Counted from the first letter of the stretch, positions 9,542 through 21,494 are shown. The stretch is DNA of 64,000 bases from Prionace glauca (GCA_037974335.1 CM075760.1:18029059-18093058); one strand, 5' to 3'. Made by a program: numbers and translations. The notes: generated by a model from the sequence alone, not told the origin.

Positions 9542-9580
9542 CACATTGATTGAAAACAATATCGACACTGCAAAAACTGT
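9542..9580 (+). promoter_or_regulatory. 23-RSS of the V exon at 9.25 kb
   Basis: Heptamer CACATTG (9542-9548), a 23-base spacer and nonamer AAAAACTGT (9572-9580). The heptamer starts CACA but deviates further on. Confidence 0.62.
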
Positions 9581-9937
9581 CTTCCGATTGAAACTGCGGC
9601 CCTTGCCTGCTGAGGTGGCCTAGAATCTCGGACAAAAGCAATCACAATGAGGCTGTCAGCCACTCAAGCACGCACACAGAGGAATCCAATTAAACTGTGT
9701 CAACTTCTTCACTCCTAATGAATGCACTAAAAGCTGCCTCAGCTTTTATTAATCTCGTCCTTGTATTTGCAATAATTTAATTAGACAACATCTCAGTTTA
9801 CATTAATCTAGATCTTGAATTAGTAATAACTGCACTAGACCATTTTAGTTTATCGAATTGAGAAATGTAACAATTAACACACAGCCGCGGACAGAATTTG
9901 AACAGGAGACACTACCTGTGCCAGTTCTGTCTGGTGA

Positions 9938-9976
9938 GGTTTTTGTACCGCGATAGAAGAGTTTTAAACCTTTGTG
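9938..9976 (-). promoter_or_regulatory. 23-RSS with perfect nonamer (V at 10 kb)
   Basis: On the minus strand: heptamer CACAAAG (9976-9970), exactly 23 spacer bases, and consensus nonamer ACAAAAACC (9946-9938). The heptamer keeps the critical CACA. Confidence 0.78.
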
Positions 9977-10379
9977 TCTCTCAACACGCAGAAATAGACA
10001 GCAGCGTCTTGGATTTCTGCTCCAGTAATCGTTAAAAGAAAGTTATTTTCTGCATTAGTCTGACCAGTCTCGAATTTTCGCTTGGCGAAATCTGCATCTC
10101 TTCTGTCATTGTGCCTCCTGTGCCAGTAGAGATCGGTGTTATTGTTGTTTGTTGTGTACCTGCAGTCCATTTTCACTCCATCTCCTTCAGTAAGTCAGAC
10201 TGTGGAGGAGACGCAGAATCTGCTTGAATCAACCTTGAAATAAAACATAAAGGAAGATTTAATGCAACACTGGGTGAAAAATTCCATGAACTTCTATTGC
10301 AAACACATAAGGACTTATAGTTTTACATACCAAACACCAACAAAACTACAATCAGATGACGAAACCACTTGAATCCCAT
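9977..10379 (-). pseudogene. TCR alpha/delta V segment, damaged
   Basis: The leader exon at 10379-10331 reads MGFKWFRHLIVVLLVF plus one base with donor G|GTATGTAA. The V exon probably starts at 10219 after attcaagcag. Framework 1 (DSASPPQSDLLK) is out of frame with the rest (VKMDCRYTTNNNNTDLYW), so one frameshift is present. Framework 2 is then cut short: DLYWHRRHND runs straight into RRDADFAKRKFE, losing about 10 residues compared with the V at 12 kb. Framework 3 is good (LLTITGAEIQDAAVYFCVL). The RSS is excellent. It is a clear V pseudogene related to the intact V at 11.9-12.5 kb (shared DAxFAKxKF). Confidence 0.8.
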
Positions 10380-10399
10380 CATTTATTGGCCAGTAATTT

Positions 10400-11460
10400 C
10401 TTTGAATCAGATATGTGGAGACGCAGGTATATTTACTTTTGTCATGTTTTAAGTTAAGCAACTGTTTTACAGAAAGCTAAAACAGAAGGGGAGGAAGGGT
10501 TTTGTGATTTTTTTTCAAATATAAAGGAGCAATGCGAAAACTGGGTAGCGGCATGTTACCACGAATAATGACTGGTCAGCTAGTGTCTCTACCTGCACCG
10601 TCTGACAGAGTCACTGCTCTGGGCGGTGTTGTATTTGGCAATTCACCCCATCCCTTCCCTCCACACACCACTTTTCATTAAATATAACATCCAGTCATTG
10701 AGATTTTTTTCAATGTGCCGAAAAAAGGAAAATGATGAATGAGAGAACCTGGGAGAGAGGAAGCAGACCTGAAATAGAGGGAAATTGCATCAGCGAACAA
10801 GACACAAGTAAAATAGAAAGGATGAATGATGCAAATCGAGGACGATATTATGTGTGATTTTCATAAGATGCCATATATTTTTGTTTTGTTCTGTGCTCTA
10901 GTCATAGGCGATTAAAGCAAGACCACCATTTATCGCTAACCTGACACTGTTATCTCATCCTGAACTATGCCAATGGTGCAGGTGCTCCCACTGTGTTATT
11001 CTGGAGGCACTTCAAGATTTTAAACAAGAGACAACAACAGAAACGGTTGTTTATGTCAGGGTTAGAATTGGATACGATTTGTGGAATGACTGGATAAAAC
11101 GTCATAGAATGAAATCTTTTAGCCAAGTTGTTTGTACTTTAAGTCTGCAAGAGTTATCCCTTCAGGCCAGTTATATATTCTTTGCTCATGGACTTGCACT
11201 TTTGTCCATTTCAAATCTGAAACCAACGACTTATTATTGTATTTGCTTCCGCCATTCTGTCAGGCAGTGTTTTGAAGATCATAAAGACACGCTTTGAAAA
11301 TAACCATAAATTTCTCCGCCATTTCTATTTACCGATTATCTTTAATCAATATCTTCTAATTGTCGACCCTGTTGCCGGTGTAAAGAATTCTTCCTCATAC
11401 ATTATATAAAACCCTTTAAAAATGTAGGCACCTCATTTAAAATTCAGCTCAAGGTCCTCT
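10400..11460. other. Non-coding stretch
   Basis: No gene recognised. Around 10890-11010 there is a faint copy of the dispersed repeat seen at 4.6 and 26.7 kb. The rest is AT-rich intergenic sequence between V segments. Confidence 0.4.
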
Positions 11461-11464
11461 TTTC

Positions 11465-11700
11465 CATGGGAATCATAGAACCCTACGGTGCAGAAAAAGG
11501 CCCTTTGGCCCATCGAGTCTGCACTGAACACAATCCCACCCAGGCCCTATCCCCATATATTATACTCACTAATCCCTAACCTAAACATCCCTGGACACTA
11601 AGGGGCAATTTCTTAGCATGGCCAATCATGGCGGCGCGGGCTCGTTGGGCCGAAGAGCCTGTTTCCCGTGCTGGATTGTTCTTTGTTCTTTGTTCAACCT
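11465..11700 (+). repeat. Composite SINE
   Basis: Starts with atcatagaaccctacggtgc and aaggccctttggcccatcgag, typical of one dispersed family in the window. It ends with the cggcgcgggctcgttgggcc, ctgtttcccgtgctg and (TTCTTTG)n tail of another. A copy of the tail is present in reverse at about 24.1 kb. Confidence 0.65.
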
Positions 11701-11882
11701 AACCTGCACAACTTTGGAATCAATCTAGTTTCTCTGTTCACTCCGATTAACTGATATCTATAATCCTTGACAGCATTTGGTCAAAACAAACATGTGTTTT
11801 TTTATCATTTTACAAACAAGGATTTTATTTTTCAAGAGTCGCCGGGTGGAAGAAGTCTTTTCTAATTTGTTAGTTTTGACGA

Positions 11883-11920
11883 GGTTTTTGTACGGGTCAC
11901 AGCTGGTTTGAAGCACTGTG
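11883..11920 (-). promoter_or_regulatory. RSS (22-bp spacer) of the V at 12 kb
   Basis: Minus strand: perfect heptamer CACAGTG (11920-11914), 22-base spacer, perfect nonamer ACAAAAACC (11891-11883). One base short of 23, within the tolerated range. Confidence 0.85.
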
Positions 11921-12224
11921 ATCCTCAATCCGCAGAAATAGAGGGCGCTGTCTTCAGTCTCCACTGCAGAAATTGACAAAGGGAAAATCTGATATTGACT
12001 GAAATGACGAGCATCGAATTTTCCTTTGGCAAACTCGGCATCCTTGCGCCTGGTGTTATCCCGGTACAATATGAACTGGAGCGGTTGGTTCGGGTAGAGC
12101 CGGTACCAGTATCGAACCGGATCAACAGAACTGGAGCTGTAATTGCATCTCAATTCCAGATAAGCTCCCTCAGCTATCTTCAACTCACGTTGACTCTGTG
12201 TTACCGAACTCCCTTGGAAATTTC
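11921..12224 (-). CDS. TCR alpha/delta V exon, apparently functional
   Basis: After acceptor tgttattttgcag the exon reads GNFQGSSVTQSQRELKIAEG, then YLELRCNYSSSS (first Cys), VRYWYRLYPNQPLQFILYRD (Trp), DAEFAKGKFDARHF and an end SAVETEDSALYFCGLR. All hallmark residues are in place: two Cys, Trp, and the D-S-A-L-Y-F-C turn. Length is normal and no stop occurs. Eleven bases separate the second Cys codon from the heptamer, the usual V length. The leader is at 12465-12426, with matching phase. The YRLYPNQP framework 2 is typical of alpha/delta V segments. Whether it joins as alpha or delta cannot be told from the segment. Confidence 0.88.
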
Positions 12225-12425
12225 CTGCAAAATAACACGCAAGACATTCTGGTAACGCCCTTATTGATAACAAACGTTCCCCGTCTCCTCTTTTAAAATG
12301 AGGAAAATCAATCGCAATTTAACTATTACCTATGGATTATTTATGCGAGAGGAAGGAAAACACTTTAGCATTTACATAGGGGGAAGAATGACAATTCATA
12401 TCAACAAGTAAATGTTCCAATTTAC

Positions 12426-12465
12426 CGAATAGAAATGAGACAACGAGGAATTTAATAGGTGTCAT
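12426..12465 (-). CDS. Leader exon of the V at 12 kb
   Basis: Encodes MTPIKFLVVSFLF plus one base and ends at donor G|GTAAATTG (GT at 12425-12424). The intron to the V exon is about 200 bases. The remainder base completes a glycine codon with the first two bases of the V exon. Confidence 0.83.
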
Positions 12466-12879
12466 TTCTAATATTCTTCCACTATATTCGAACTCTAATG
12501 TGCAAATCTTTCTGACCACGTGCCTACAGTGACTTTAGTTTCCCTGAGACACGATCACTCCAATGATACCTTGAAACGCTGTTCAGAACAAACAGCAGAA
12601 ATAACTCAGTGAAAGACAGAAACAAGAAACAAGAAGTGAGCGTCACTCCGTTTGAATTGCAAGGATCACATATGTGCGTGGTTACGTCATTGTCTAGTCA
12701 GTATTAGTTGACGCAGAAAGCAGAGTAATATTAATAAACACGTAATCCAGTGTTTTATATATAAATGCAAGGTACCTTGCTGCAATAATTAGGACAGACG
12801 TTGTATAATATAAACAACATCAATGTCGAATATAATTTAACCAGGAACATATTAGATTAAGTTACTCAAATCAGCATGG
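12466..12879. other. Upstream flank of the V at 12 kb
   Basis: This should contain the V promoter. I see no TATA box, octamer or CRE-like site that I would trust. Confidence 0.35.
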
Positions 12880-13195
12880 TAGCAAGTGGTTCGCAATGCT
12901 GTCTCCCAGCTTCAGGAACCTGGGTTCGATTCCTGTCTGCGTGGAGTTTGCACGTCCTCCCCGTGTTTGCCTGTGTTTCCTCCAGTTGCTCCAGTTTTAT
13001 CCCACAGTCCAAAGATGGTTAGGTGAATTGGCCACGCTTTATTGTTCGTCAGTATTCCGAGGTGCGTAGGTTAGAGAGATTAGCGGTGTAAAAATGTCGG
13101 GTTACGGGAATAATGTTGTCAGGAATAATGTTGCCAGTGCAGACTCAATGGGCCGAAATGGCCTCCTTTTTCACAGCAGTATTTGTGTGTATATT
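12880..13195 (+). repeat. tRNA-derived SINE copy
   Basis: Fairly complete copy: tRNA-like head (gtagcaagtggttcgcaatg, B box ggttcgattcc), the gcacgtcctccccgtg core, the tccaaagatgg block and a tail ending in gactcaatgggccgaaatgg. Confidence 0.75.
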
Positions 13196-13199
13196 GTAA

Positions 13200-13494
13200 T
13201 TTTAGTTTAAAATTAATTTATCAGATACGGACTTCACTGGTCAGACCCCATTTATTGCCCGCCACTGGTTGACCTTGAGAGGTGATGCTGCCTTCTCTGT
13301 TATCTCCGAGGTGTAGGTACACCCACAGTGCTATTAGGAAGGTTAGGCAGCGTATGTCATAATTTCAACAAAACCATTGTCTTTTTATGAATTAATTAAT
13401 ACAGAGGCGACCTTTATGGACTGACAATCATTTAGGATTCGAAAAATATATTTTCATCATCGCAATGATTATTATTGCAGGAACTATTGTAACA
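13200..13494. repeat. Dispersed repeat relic
   Basis: Contains catttattgcccgccactgg and tacacccacagtgctat, part of the same dispersed family as at 4.6 and 26.7 kb. Confidence 0.45.
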
Positions 13495-14070
13495 GGAACG
13501 CGGAAATGTTCTACCACAATAATAACTGCGACAGGGACGGGCCTAATATTAACATGATACATCTTTTTCTAACGTAAATAGTGGCATTATCTTGTGCTGT
13601 AATAAGTGAACCAGAGCCTAGCAACAGAGCACAGCACGACAGCACAATAATGATGTAAGTTACAGGTAAGGACACATTGTGCAAAAATAATAGACAGATC
13701 AGCAAATGTCATAAGCAATATGCAACCCAACAGAAATGTAGATATGTTGTAACGTCGTAGAAATAGAGGCAAGTCCGAGTCTTGTAAAAACTGATGCATA
13801 TTCCGATGCACTGATAGCTGAGGCAGGATTGTTTATAATATGAAATGAAGTAATTTGCGTACATCAGTAACTGAGGTAGGATTATTGCAATATTAACAAC
13901 CGAATGGTGTAATTTTAATAGATAGAACATCATGTAGTGTAACATAAACAAGGTGCGATATGAGCAGAAAGAGAATCTAGTGCAACAGTAACTGGAAATA
14001 GCCTCAAACATTATGAACAATAATTTGTTGTAGTCCACTAAGTAATGCAGGGCCAAAAGAAACATGAGGA
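13495..14070 (-). repeat. Degenerate minisatellite, about 28-32 bp period
   Basis: On the minus strand a loose unit recurs with cores such as cctcagttactgatgtac, cagttactgttgcacta and cctgcctcagctatcagtgc. The unit alternates a 'tctcagtt' type start, an AT-rich middle and a 'gcactg/gcatc' type end. Similar arrays occur at 20.5-21.5 and 34.2-34.45 kb on the plus strand. Overlapping ORFs are by-products. Confidence 0.5.
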
Positions 14071-14344
14071 GAGTTATGAATCAGCCCCAGTGTAATAATT
14101 CTAAAGCATAATTTGGTTAATTTATATCAATACCTGGTCAACTGTAATATTAGTAGAGATATACTCTATAGGTGCCCGTTCTTCCCCAGTGCAAACAGGG
14201 ATACAATGTGGAATGTGTGAAAGAGGGATGATCAGATTTACATAGAGACATTGCGCAATGCCATATAGTATAAAGAGAAAGTTATCGACTATGATACGAA
14301 GTCAAACAATGATCTCAGTAACATGGACAGAGGGAACGCCCAAG

Positions 14345-14625
14345 TTCCACATTTATTTATTAGTGTCACAAGTAAGCTTAGATTAATACTGCAATGAAAT
14401 TACTGAGAAAATCCTCTAGTAGCCACATTCCAGCGCTTGTTCGGGTATACTGAGGGAAAATTTAGCGTGGTCAATGCACCTAACCAACACATTTTTGGAC
14501 TGTAGGAGGAAACCGGAGCACCCGGAGGAAACCCACGCAGACACGTAGAGAATGTGCAGACTCCATGCAGACGTAACCCAAGCTGGAAATTCAACCCGGA
14601 TCCCTGGCGCTGCGAGGTAGCAGTC
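14345..14625 (-). repeat. SINE, nearly full length
   Basis: Read on the minus strand it has a tRNA-like head, the gggtttcctccgggtgctcc core and a tail containing aatttcattgcagtattaat and gtgacactaataaat. It is one of the best copies and helps to define the family. Confidence 0.78.
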
Positions 14626-14629
14626 GTCC

Positions 14630-15784
14630 AGCGAAATAATAAATGAGGCAAGATCTATAAGAAATTGAAAATATATATTTGATTGTTTGCAACAGACAGA
14701 AAATATCAGAGGTATAATCCAATATAGTATGACAAAGCCGGATCTGGTTGTTGTAATCAAGCAGCCTACTCTCATGTCAAAAGAAAAGAGGGCTCTCTGC
14801 AGCAAGAACAGAAACACACTCTGGTGTAAACTGACTAGAGAAACTGACTAGTGGAACAAACACTGGCAGGGGACCTCCTTTCAAAAACAATTAAATGGCA
14901 TAATGATTTTTTAACAGGAAAAGATCTATAATATAGAAACATACTTATGATCTAACTGCCACGAGCTAGATACAGAATGTTATGACACGAGTTTTTCTGA
15001 CCTCGACCACAGCTGGATTTTTCCGATCCCGCCGCAGTAAACGTTCATTTGCCTGAACACCAAATTCTCCGTTATCAATCACAGCAGAATTCCAACCAGA
15101 ATTCCTTTCACCCCGGTCCGATTCTGTGCGGCAGCAGCAGGTGAAAAAAATGGAGCAAAACAGGCCTGGAACAACGTGCAGATGTCAGGTCTCCCCTGAA
15201 CATGACCAGTGGCTGCCTCTCAAGTTCAAAATGGAAGCACCACCAACTCTCATCCCCAGAACATTATATGATGTATAAACATAAAGACCTAAATTAAAAT
15301 TTGGACAAAATAAACTGAAGCATTAGATTAGTAAGAGCACACCTGTGTGAAGGGGTTTTTGATATGCGAATTAGCAAACCAACAAGACACAAATGTTTAC
15401 GTAAATGACTATGGGTTGAACAATATTATATATCAATAGGTGTTAGAACAATGGACGAGGTGATTTCAAAGTGGAGAGAGAATATATTTTCCAAATATAC
15501 GAAGAGGTTTTAATAAAATAGCATGACATCAAAGGGAACGGAAAGTATCACCATGGGAGCTGACAACAGCAGGAAAAGAGCAGCGACCACCCGTAGTCTC
15601 ACCTAGCTGGAGAAAGCAAACTCTCCCAGAAAGGCAATGTACTGAAAAAAAGTGGCTGTTTAGAAAAAAACTAACAGAGAAAAACCACTATGCTGAAATG
15701 AAGAAGGATTTTCCACGCTGCAAACTAACCCGTGGCTGGTCATTATAATCTGTTTTAAACTCATAGAGTCATACAATTTCGCAT
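14630..15784. other. Non-coding stretch
   Basis: No gene or clear repeat recognised. Short ORFs have no family signature. Confidence 0.4.
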
Positions 15785-16925
15785 GTTGTTTGGGAAAGGG
15801 ACAGTTCTCAGAGTCAAGGCTTATTGAGAAATTGAGGGGGCATGGGATCCAAGGGGACATTGCTTTGTGGATCCAGAACTGGCTTGCCCACAGAAGGCAA
15901 AGAGTGGTTATAGATGGATCATATTCTGCATGCAGGTCGGTCACTAGTGAAGTGCCCCAGCGATCTGTTCTGGGACTCTTACTCTTTGTGATTTTTATAA
16001 ATGACCTGGATGAGGAAGTGGAGGGATGGGTTGGTAAGTTTGCTGATGAGACAAAAGTTGGAGGTGTTGTGAATAGTGTGGAGGAATATCAGAAGTTTCA
16101 GCGCGACATTGATAGGATGTAAAACTGGGCAGAGAAGTGGCAGATGGAGTTCAACCCAGATAAGTGTGAGGTGGTTCATTTTGGCATGTCAAATAGGATG
16201 GCAGAATATAATATTAATGGTAGGACTCTTGGCAGAAGGATCTTGGGGTCCGAGTTCATAGGACACGCAAAGCAGCTGCGCAGGTTGAAGCTGCGGTTAA
16301 GAAGGCGTACAGAGTACAGGCTTTCATCAATCGCAGAATTGAGTTAAGGAGTCGAGAGATAATGTTGTAGCTATATATGACCCTGGTCAGAGCCCACTTG
16401 GAGTACTGTGCTCAGTTCTGGTCGCCTCGTTACAGGAAGGATGTGGAAGCCATAGAAAGAGTGCAGAGGAGATTTACAAGGATGTTGCCTGGTTGGGTGA
16501 CATGCCTTATGAAGATGAGAGAGCTCGGTCTTTTCTCCTTGGAGAAACGAAGGATCAGGGGTGACCTGATAGAGGTGTGTAAGATGTTGAGAGATATTGA
16601 TCGAATAGATAGTCAGAGGCTTTTTCCCAGGGCTGAACTGGTTGTCACAAGAGGACACAGGTTTAACGTGCTGGAGAGTAGGCATAGTGGAGATGTCAGG
16701 GGTACGTTTTTCACTCAGAGAGTGGTGGCTGCGTGGAATGGGGGGCCAGTAACGGTGGTGGAGGCGGATTCGATAGGGTCTTTTAAGAGACTTTTAAATA
16801 TGTACATGGAATTTAGTAAGATAGAGGGTTATAGGTAAGCCTAGTGATCTCTAAGGTAGGGACATTTTCGGCACAACTTTGTGGGCAGAAGGGCCTGCAT
16901 TGTGCTGTAGTTTTTTGTTTCTATG
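15785..16925 (+). mobile_element. CR1-type LINE, family C, 5'-truncated
   Basis: Encodes the back half of a reverse transcriptase: WIQNWLAHRRQRVVIDGSYS, VPQRSVLGLLLFVIFINDLD, KFADETKVGG, EKWQMEFNPDKCEVVHFGMS, LEYCAQFWSPRYRKDVEAIE and FFTQRVVAAWNG. The active-site box reads FADET instead of FADDT, so the copy is dead. There is also a stop after DIDRM and at least one frame change. The tail at about 16850-16925 has ttgtgggcagaagggcctg. It is older than the family A copies. Confidence 0.82.
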
Positions 16926-17804
16926 TCAAATTGAAAGTTTCTACCATTAAGTGTTGGTGTTCCACTTGAACATTCTGCATTTTGGGATGCCCTCACATTA
17001 TGCATCAGCGAGGCTCACAACAAATACCATAGCAGTGCATGTCTTTACAGTTAAATGGAATCCAAGAGTTCATTTAACTGCCTCAGAATGTTCCCATAGA
17101 TCCATTTTCTTTCTCAGAAGGTCAACGTTCCAGCCTCAGAATTTCTATGTACTTAAAATAACCACATCCACCACTCCCGCCGGCAAAGCGTTCCAAATGC
17201 TTAGCATTCACTGTGGAAAAATGTTCCTTACATCTGCCCCCACCTCCATCCCACATTGCCTGTAACCTTGAAAAATGATCCCTTCCATAGCGCTGCCCCA
17301 TTTGTCTACCTGAGCAAAGCTTGCCCTTATCCATCTCGATTTCATCTCCCCTCGATCACCTCCACTCCCTTGGAGAACAAGCCCAGCATCGCCACCTTCT
17401 GGCTAATTTGTGAACTTTTCAAAACGAAACTTAACGAAATTATTCAAAGATTTTTCTTCATTGGATTGACCTAGAATTAGTCAACTTTTGAAAAAAATAC
17501 GATGGAACTTAAAAATGTTTCGAAGGAAAAAATACTGACATACCTCAGTACATCTGGCAGCATCTGTAAGGAAAGACAAGAGCTGACGTTCTGTTTCCAA
17601 AGTTTTCACAAAGGGTCATTTGGATTTGAAATGTCAGCTCTTTTCTCTCCTTACAGATGTTACCAGACCTATTGAGATTTTCCAGCATTTTCTCTTTTGG
17701 ATTCAGATTCCAACATTCACAGTAATTTGTTTTTATTAAATTTGTTGCGAACTTCTTAGCACTAAGCACATTTTAAATAATTTCTTCCCTTGAGTTTGAC
17801 AAGA
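16926..17804. other. Repeat-rich non-coding stretch
   Basis: About 17100-17400 resembles a minus-strand LINE 3' relic (cttgcccttatccatctcgat, ccactcccttgga). About 17533-17740 is a dispersed repeat (tctggcagcatctgtaagg, tgaaatgtcagctctttt) shared with 30.97-31.2 kb. No gene seen. Confidence 0.5.
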
Positions 17805-19628
17805 ACATAAGAACATAAGAACATAAGAAATAGGAGCAGGAGTAGGCCATCTGGCCCTTCGAGCCTGCCCCGCCATTCAATAAGATCATGGTTGATCTGT
17901 CGTGACTCAGCTCCACCTTCCCGCCCTCTCCCCATAATCCTTAATCCCTTCTCTTATCAAAAACCCATCAACCCGTTTCTTAAAAATATTTAGCGAGGCA
18001 GCCTCCACCACTTCAACGGGCAGAGAATTCCAGAGATTCACCACCCTTTGAGTGAAGAAGTTCCTCCTCAACTCTGTTCTAAACCGCCCCCCCTTTATCT
18101 TGAGGTTGTGCCCCCTAGTCCTACTGTCTTTTTTGAGCGGGAACAGTCTCTCCACCTCTATCCTATCCATCCCATTCATCATCTTATACGTCTCTATGAG
18201 ATCTCCCCTCATTCTTCTAAACTCTAACGATCTCCCCTCATTCTTCTAAACTCTAACGAGTACAAGCCTAGTTTATTCAGCCTCTCCTCATAGCTCAATC
18301 CCCTCAACTCCGGTATCAGCCGAGTAAACCTCCTCTGCACTCCCTCCAGGGCCAAAACATCCTTGCGCAGGTGCGGCGCCCAAAACTGCACACAGTACTC
18401 CAGCTGCGGCCTCACCAATGTCCTATACAGCTGCAGCAAGACCTCCCTACTTTTATATTCAATCCCCCTCGCTATGAAGGCCAGCATCCCATTCGCCTTC
18501 CTGACCACCTGCTGCACCTGCAAGCTGGGTTTTTGCGACTCATGCACAAGGACCCCGAGGTCCCTCTGCACCGTCGCCTGCTGCAGTTTTTCGCCCCGTA
18601 AGTAATAGACCTTCCTACCATTCCTCCTACCAAAGTGGACCACCTCACACTTGCCAACATTAAATTCCATTTGCCATTTCCTGGCCCATTCGCCCAGCCT
18701 ATCTAGATCCTTCTGCAGACTCTCCACACCCTCCGCACAATTTGCCTTTCCCCCAATCTTGGTGTCATCAGCAAATTTCGACACCCTGCACTCGGTTCCC
18801 TCCTCCAGATCATCTATATAAATGGTAAATAGCTGAGGCCCCAGCACCGACCCCTGGGGCACCCCACTAGTCACCAGCCGCCAATCCGAATAGCATCCAT
18901 TGACCCCCACTCTCTGCCTCCTATTTGACAACCAATCCTCTATCCACGCTAACACCCTACCCCCAACTCCATGTCCCCTGACCTTCTGCAATAACCTCTT
19001 GTGAGGTACCTTGTCAAACGCCTTCTGAAAATCCAGAAAGACCACATCCACCGGCTCTCCTCCATCCACTGCCCTAGACACATCCTCATAGAACTCCAGT
19101 AAATTTGTCAGACACGACTTCCCTTTAATGAAACCGTGTTGCGTCCGCCCTATGAAGCAATTCCCCTCAAGATGCCTCGCTATTTCCTCCTTAATGACGG
19201 TTTCTAACATTTTACCTACCACAGACGTTAAACTAACCGGCCTATAATTCCCCGCCTTTTACCTGGCACCCTTCTTAAACAACGGCGTAACATTAGCCGT
19301 TTTCCAATCTTCCGGCACTTCCCCGGAATCCAGCGACGTCTGGAAAATAACCACCAAGGCATCCACTATCACCTCCGCCATTTCTTTCAGAACCCTCGGA
19401 TGCATTCCATCCGGTCCTGGGGACTTGTCCACAATCAGCCCCTCCAGTCTGTCGAGCACCACCTCTCTAGTAACAGTAATGTCATTAAGACCCTCCATTC
19501 CTACCACCTTTCCATCGCTAACACCCGGCAAATTATTCACGTCCTCCTCCGTGAAGACAGAAACAAAGAAGTTATTCAAGACCTTAGCCATATCCCTATC
19601 CCCTACCACTAGCTCCCCTTTATTTGTC
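17805..19628 (-). mobile_element. CR1-type LINE, family A, long copy
   Basis: The minus strand encodes most of a reverse transcriptase: LIVDKSPGPDGMHPRVLKEM, MVGKMLETVIKEEIARHLEG, VFLDFQKAFDKVPHKRLLQK, VTSGVPQGSVLGPQLFTIYI, KFADDTKIGG, FNVGKCEVVHFGRRNGR and FFTQRVVNLWNSLPVE. The FADD active site is intact. The ORF carries one nonsense change compared with the copy at 38 kb (KKGAR then stop, where the other reads KKGARQ) and a small duplication near 18224-18256. The 3' end at 17805 has the family's repeated aagaacat tail. The 5' end is truncated within the ORF near 19628. High similarity to the copy at 38 kb points to recent movement. Confidence 0.9.
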
Positions 19629-20374
19629 AACTTTTTGAAAATTAATTTCAGCATTTTGAAAATACTTTTTCCATGCTGAACTTTTTCATTTAGACTTTTC
19701 CAACTTTGAAAAAATACCTTAAACTTATTAAAATGTTTTTCCAAACGATTTAGCAAAAGTTCGCCGATATATAAAAAAAGTTTAAACTTATTTAATGAAA
19801 ATCTTGCGTGGAATTTAATTTGAAATAGTCGAGTTCTGTTGAAAAACAATTATCTAACATAAATTTCTCCAGTGGAGCTGACTGAAGTTTAGATAAATAA
19901 CAGATAAATGCTGTCAAAGAACCTTTTCGTCGAAAGTAGCATGGAATTTGTGAACTTCTTTTAATATTTTGCATCGAATCTGGAATCTTCTAATCAATAA
20001 TCAGATGTGTTACCCACTGTGTTTTCTTAATTGCGGCTACTATAAAAAACACGTCAGATTCGCTAATTTCCTGTAAAAAAAAACATTCCATCCTTCCCCA
20101 GTTTGGCCCATAGGTAACTCCGGGCCTCCAAATGGCTGGCGCTACCTGCCTTCTGTGATGGTCTAGAAGACCAATGAATTCAGAATATTAGCGATTACCA
20201 ATAATTGCTGGCCTCTCCAGCTGGTTACACAGCCAATGAATTAATAAGAAACAGCAACTAAAATCAGCATTTCACAAATCTGCAATAGCAAAGGTCGTCC
20301 AGTAGATGGCAGTGACACCGTGATTTTTGGCACGACGCGAAACTGAGATTGTCTCAAATATTGCTAATGAAGAG
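19629..20374. other. AT-rich non-coding stretch
   Basis: No gene seen. A minus-strand ORF runs on from the LINE into this AT-rich flank and has no domain here. Confidence 0.4.
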
Positions 20375-20475
20375 ATGCCGGCGTTGGGCTGGGGTAAACA
20401 CAGTAAGAAGTCTCACAAGCTTGTGGGATTACTATCAAATAAACTGGTTGGACTTTAACCTGGTGTTGTCAAATA
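20375..20475 (+). mobile_element. Penelope-like repeat remnant
   Basis: Contains agatgccggcgttgggctgg, ggtaaacacagtaagaagtc and aaactggttggactttaacc, the ends of the repeat seen in full at 33.7 and 61.1-61.85 kb. The hammerhead core is not present here. Confidence 0.6.
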
Positions 20476-20499
20476 TTGCTGCCATGGACTCAGCCTTTG

Positions 20500-21480
20500 C
20501 CCATCCTAAAGTAGACTCAGTCTATATGACACGAAATCCTATTTCTGATAATATGACAATAATCCTGTGTTGATTCGGTACTCAACAAAATCTCAGTTGT
20601 TATTAGACTGAACAAAGCCTTAGTTGATATAACACCATGCATTCTGTCAGTTACAGCAGCACGGAATTAATTCTCGGCTAATGTCATGATAATCCACATT
20701 ACCCTCATGATACTTCACTTGACCCTTTCTCTTCTGATACTGCACCAGAACATGTTTTGTTTGTATTGCACGAGGCTCTATCTCCGTTATTGCATTGCTG
20801 GAAACTGTCACGTATATAAAAATATCAACAATATCTCAATCACTCCTGCATCAGTCCACCTCCCTGTTAAAAGCGAACGGCATTCTGTCTCTGTAATTAT
20901 TATTTTATTTCATATTTCTTTGATTCATTCATTTGCACCGTCAAAGCTTATATCAATCTAAGGCCATAGTCTGAAATTACTGCATTAGGCTTTGTCTCAG
21001 TTTATCTTATACAATGTCCAGAATCAAACAAAATTATACTCGGCCCAGTGTCAGTTTTATTACGCTTGCTGTTCTCTCATTTATTACTGCGCTGAACCAT
21101 ATTGCTTTTCATTTGCACATCATCCTCTCTCAATTATTACTTTACTCTGCATTGCCTCATTTTTCTATTTCACTGGTCCACATCTCTGTTTATGTCACGG
21201 TAGATCATGTCCCTATATCCTAATCGCAATATATGAGTTTACATTGCACAATAATCTATCTCAGTTGAAATTGTTGTGCACGTCGTCTCCTATTTATTAG
21301 AATAAATCTTTGTTATAGCTGCACGTCTCTGCTTATATTAGAAAGCACCACGCTCATTACGAAGACACTAGACCCTCCCTCAAGAATTATTGAACTGAGC
21401 ACAGCCCCCATTCATATTAGAGCAGGTACTGTATAAATAATTGCTGCAGTCGGCCCTGTCTCCGTAATTACTGAACAAAA
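20500..21480 (+). repeat. Degenerate minisatellite, about 28-32 bp period (largest array)
   Basis: Many loose copies of a unit like tctcagttattattgcactg, for example ctcagttgttattagactg, catttattactgcgctgaac, ctcaattattactttactc and ctcagttgaaattgttgtgc. Shared with 13.5-14.07 kb (reverse) and 34.2-34.45 kb. No open frame spans it meaningfully. Confidence 0.5.
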
Positions 21481-21494
21481 CGCCTCTTTTTATT

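Noticed and set aside
18363-18660. ORFs opposite or out of frame with LINE reverse transcriptases (also at 38.6-38.9 kb)
   Set aside because: Shadows of the RT frame; the same shadows occur at each family A copy.
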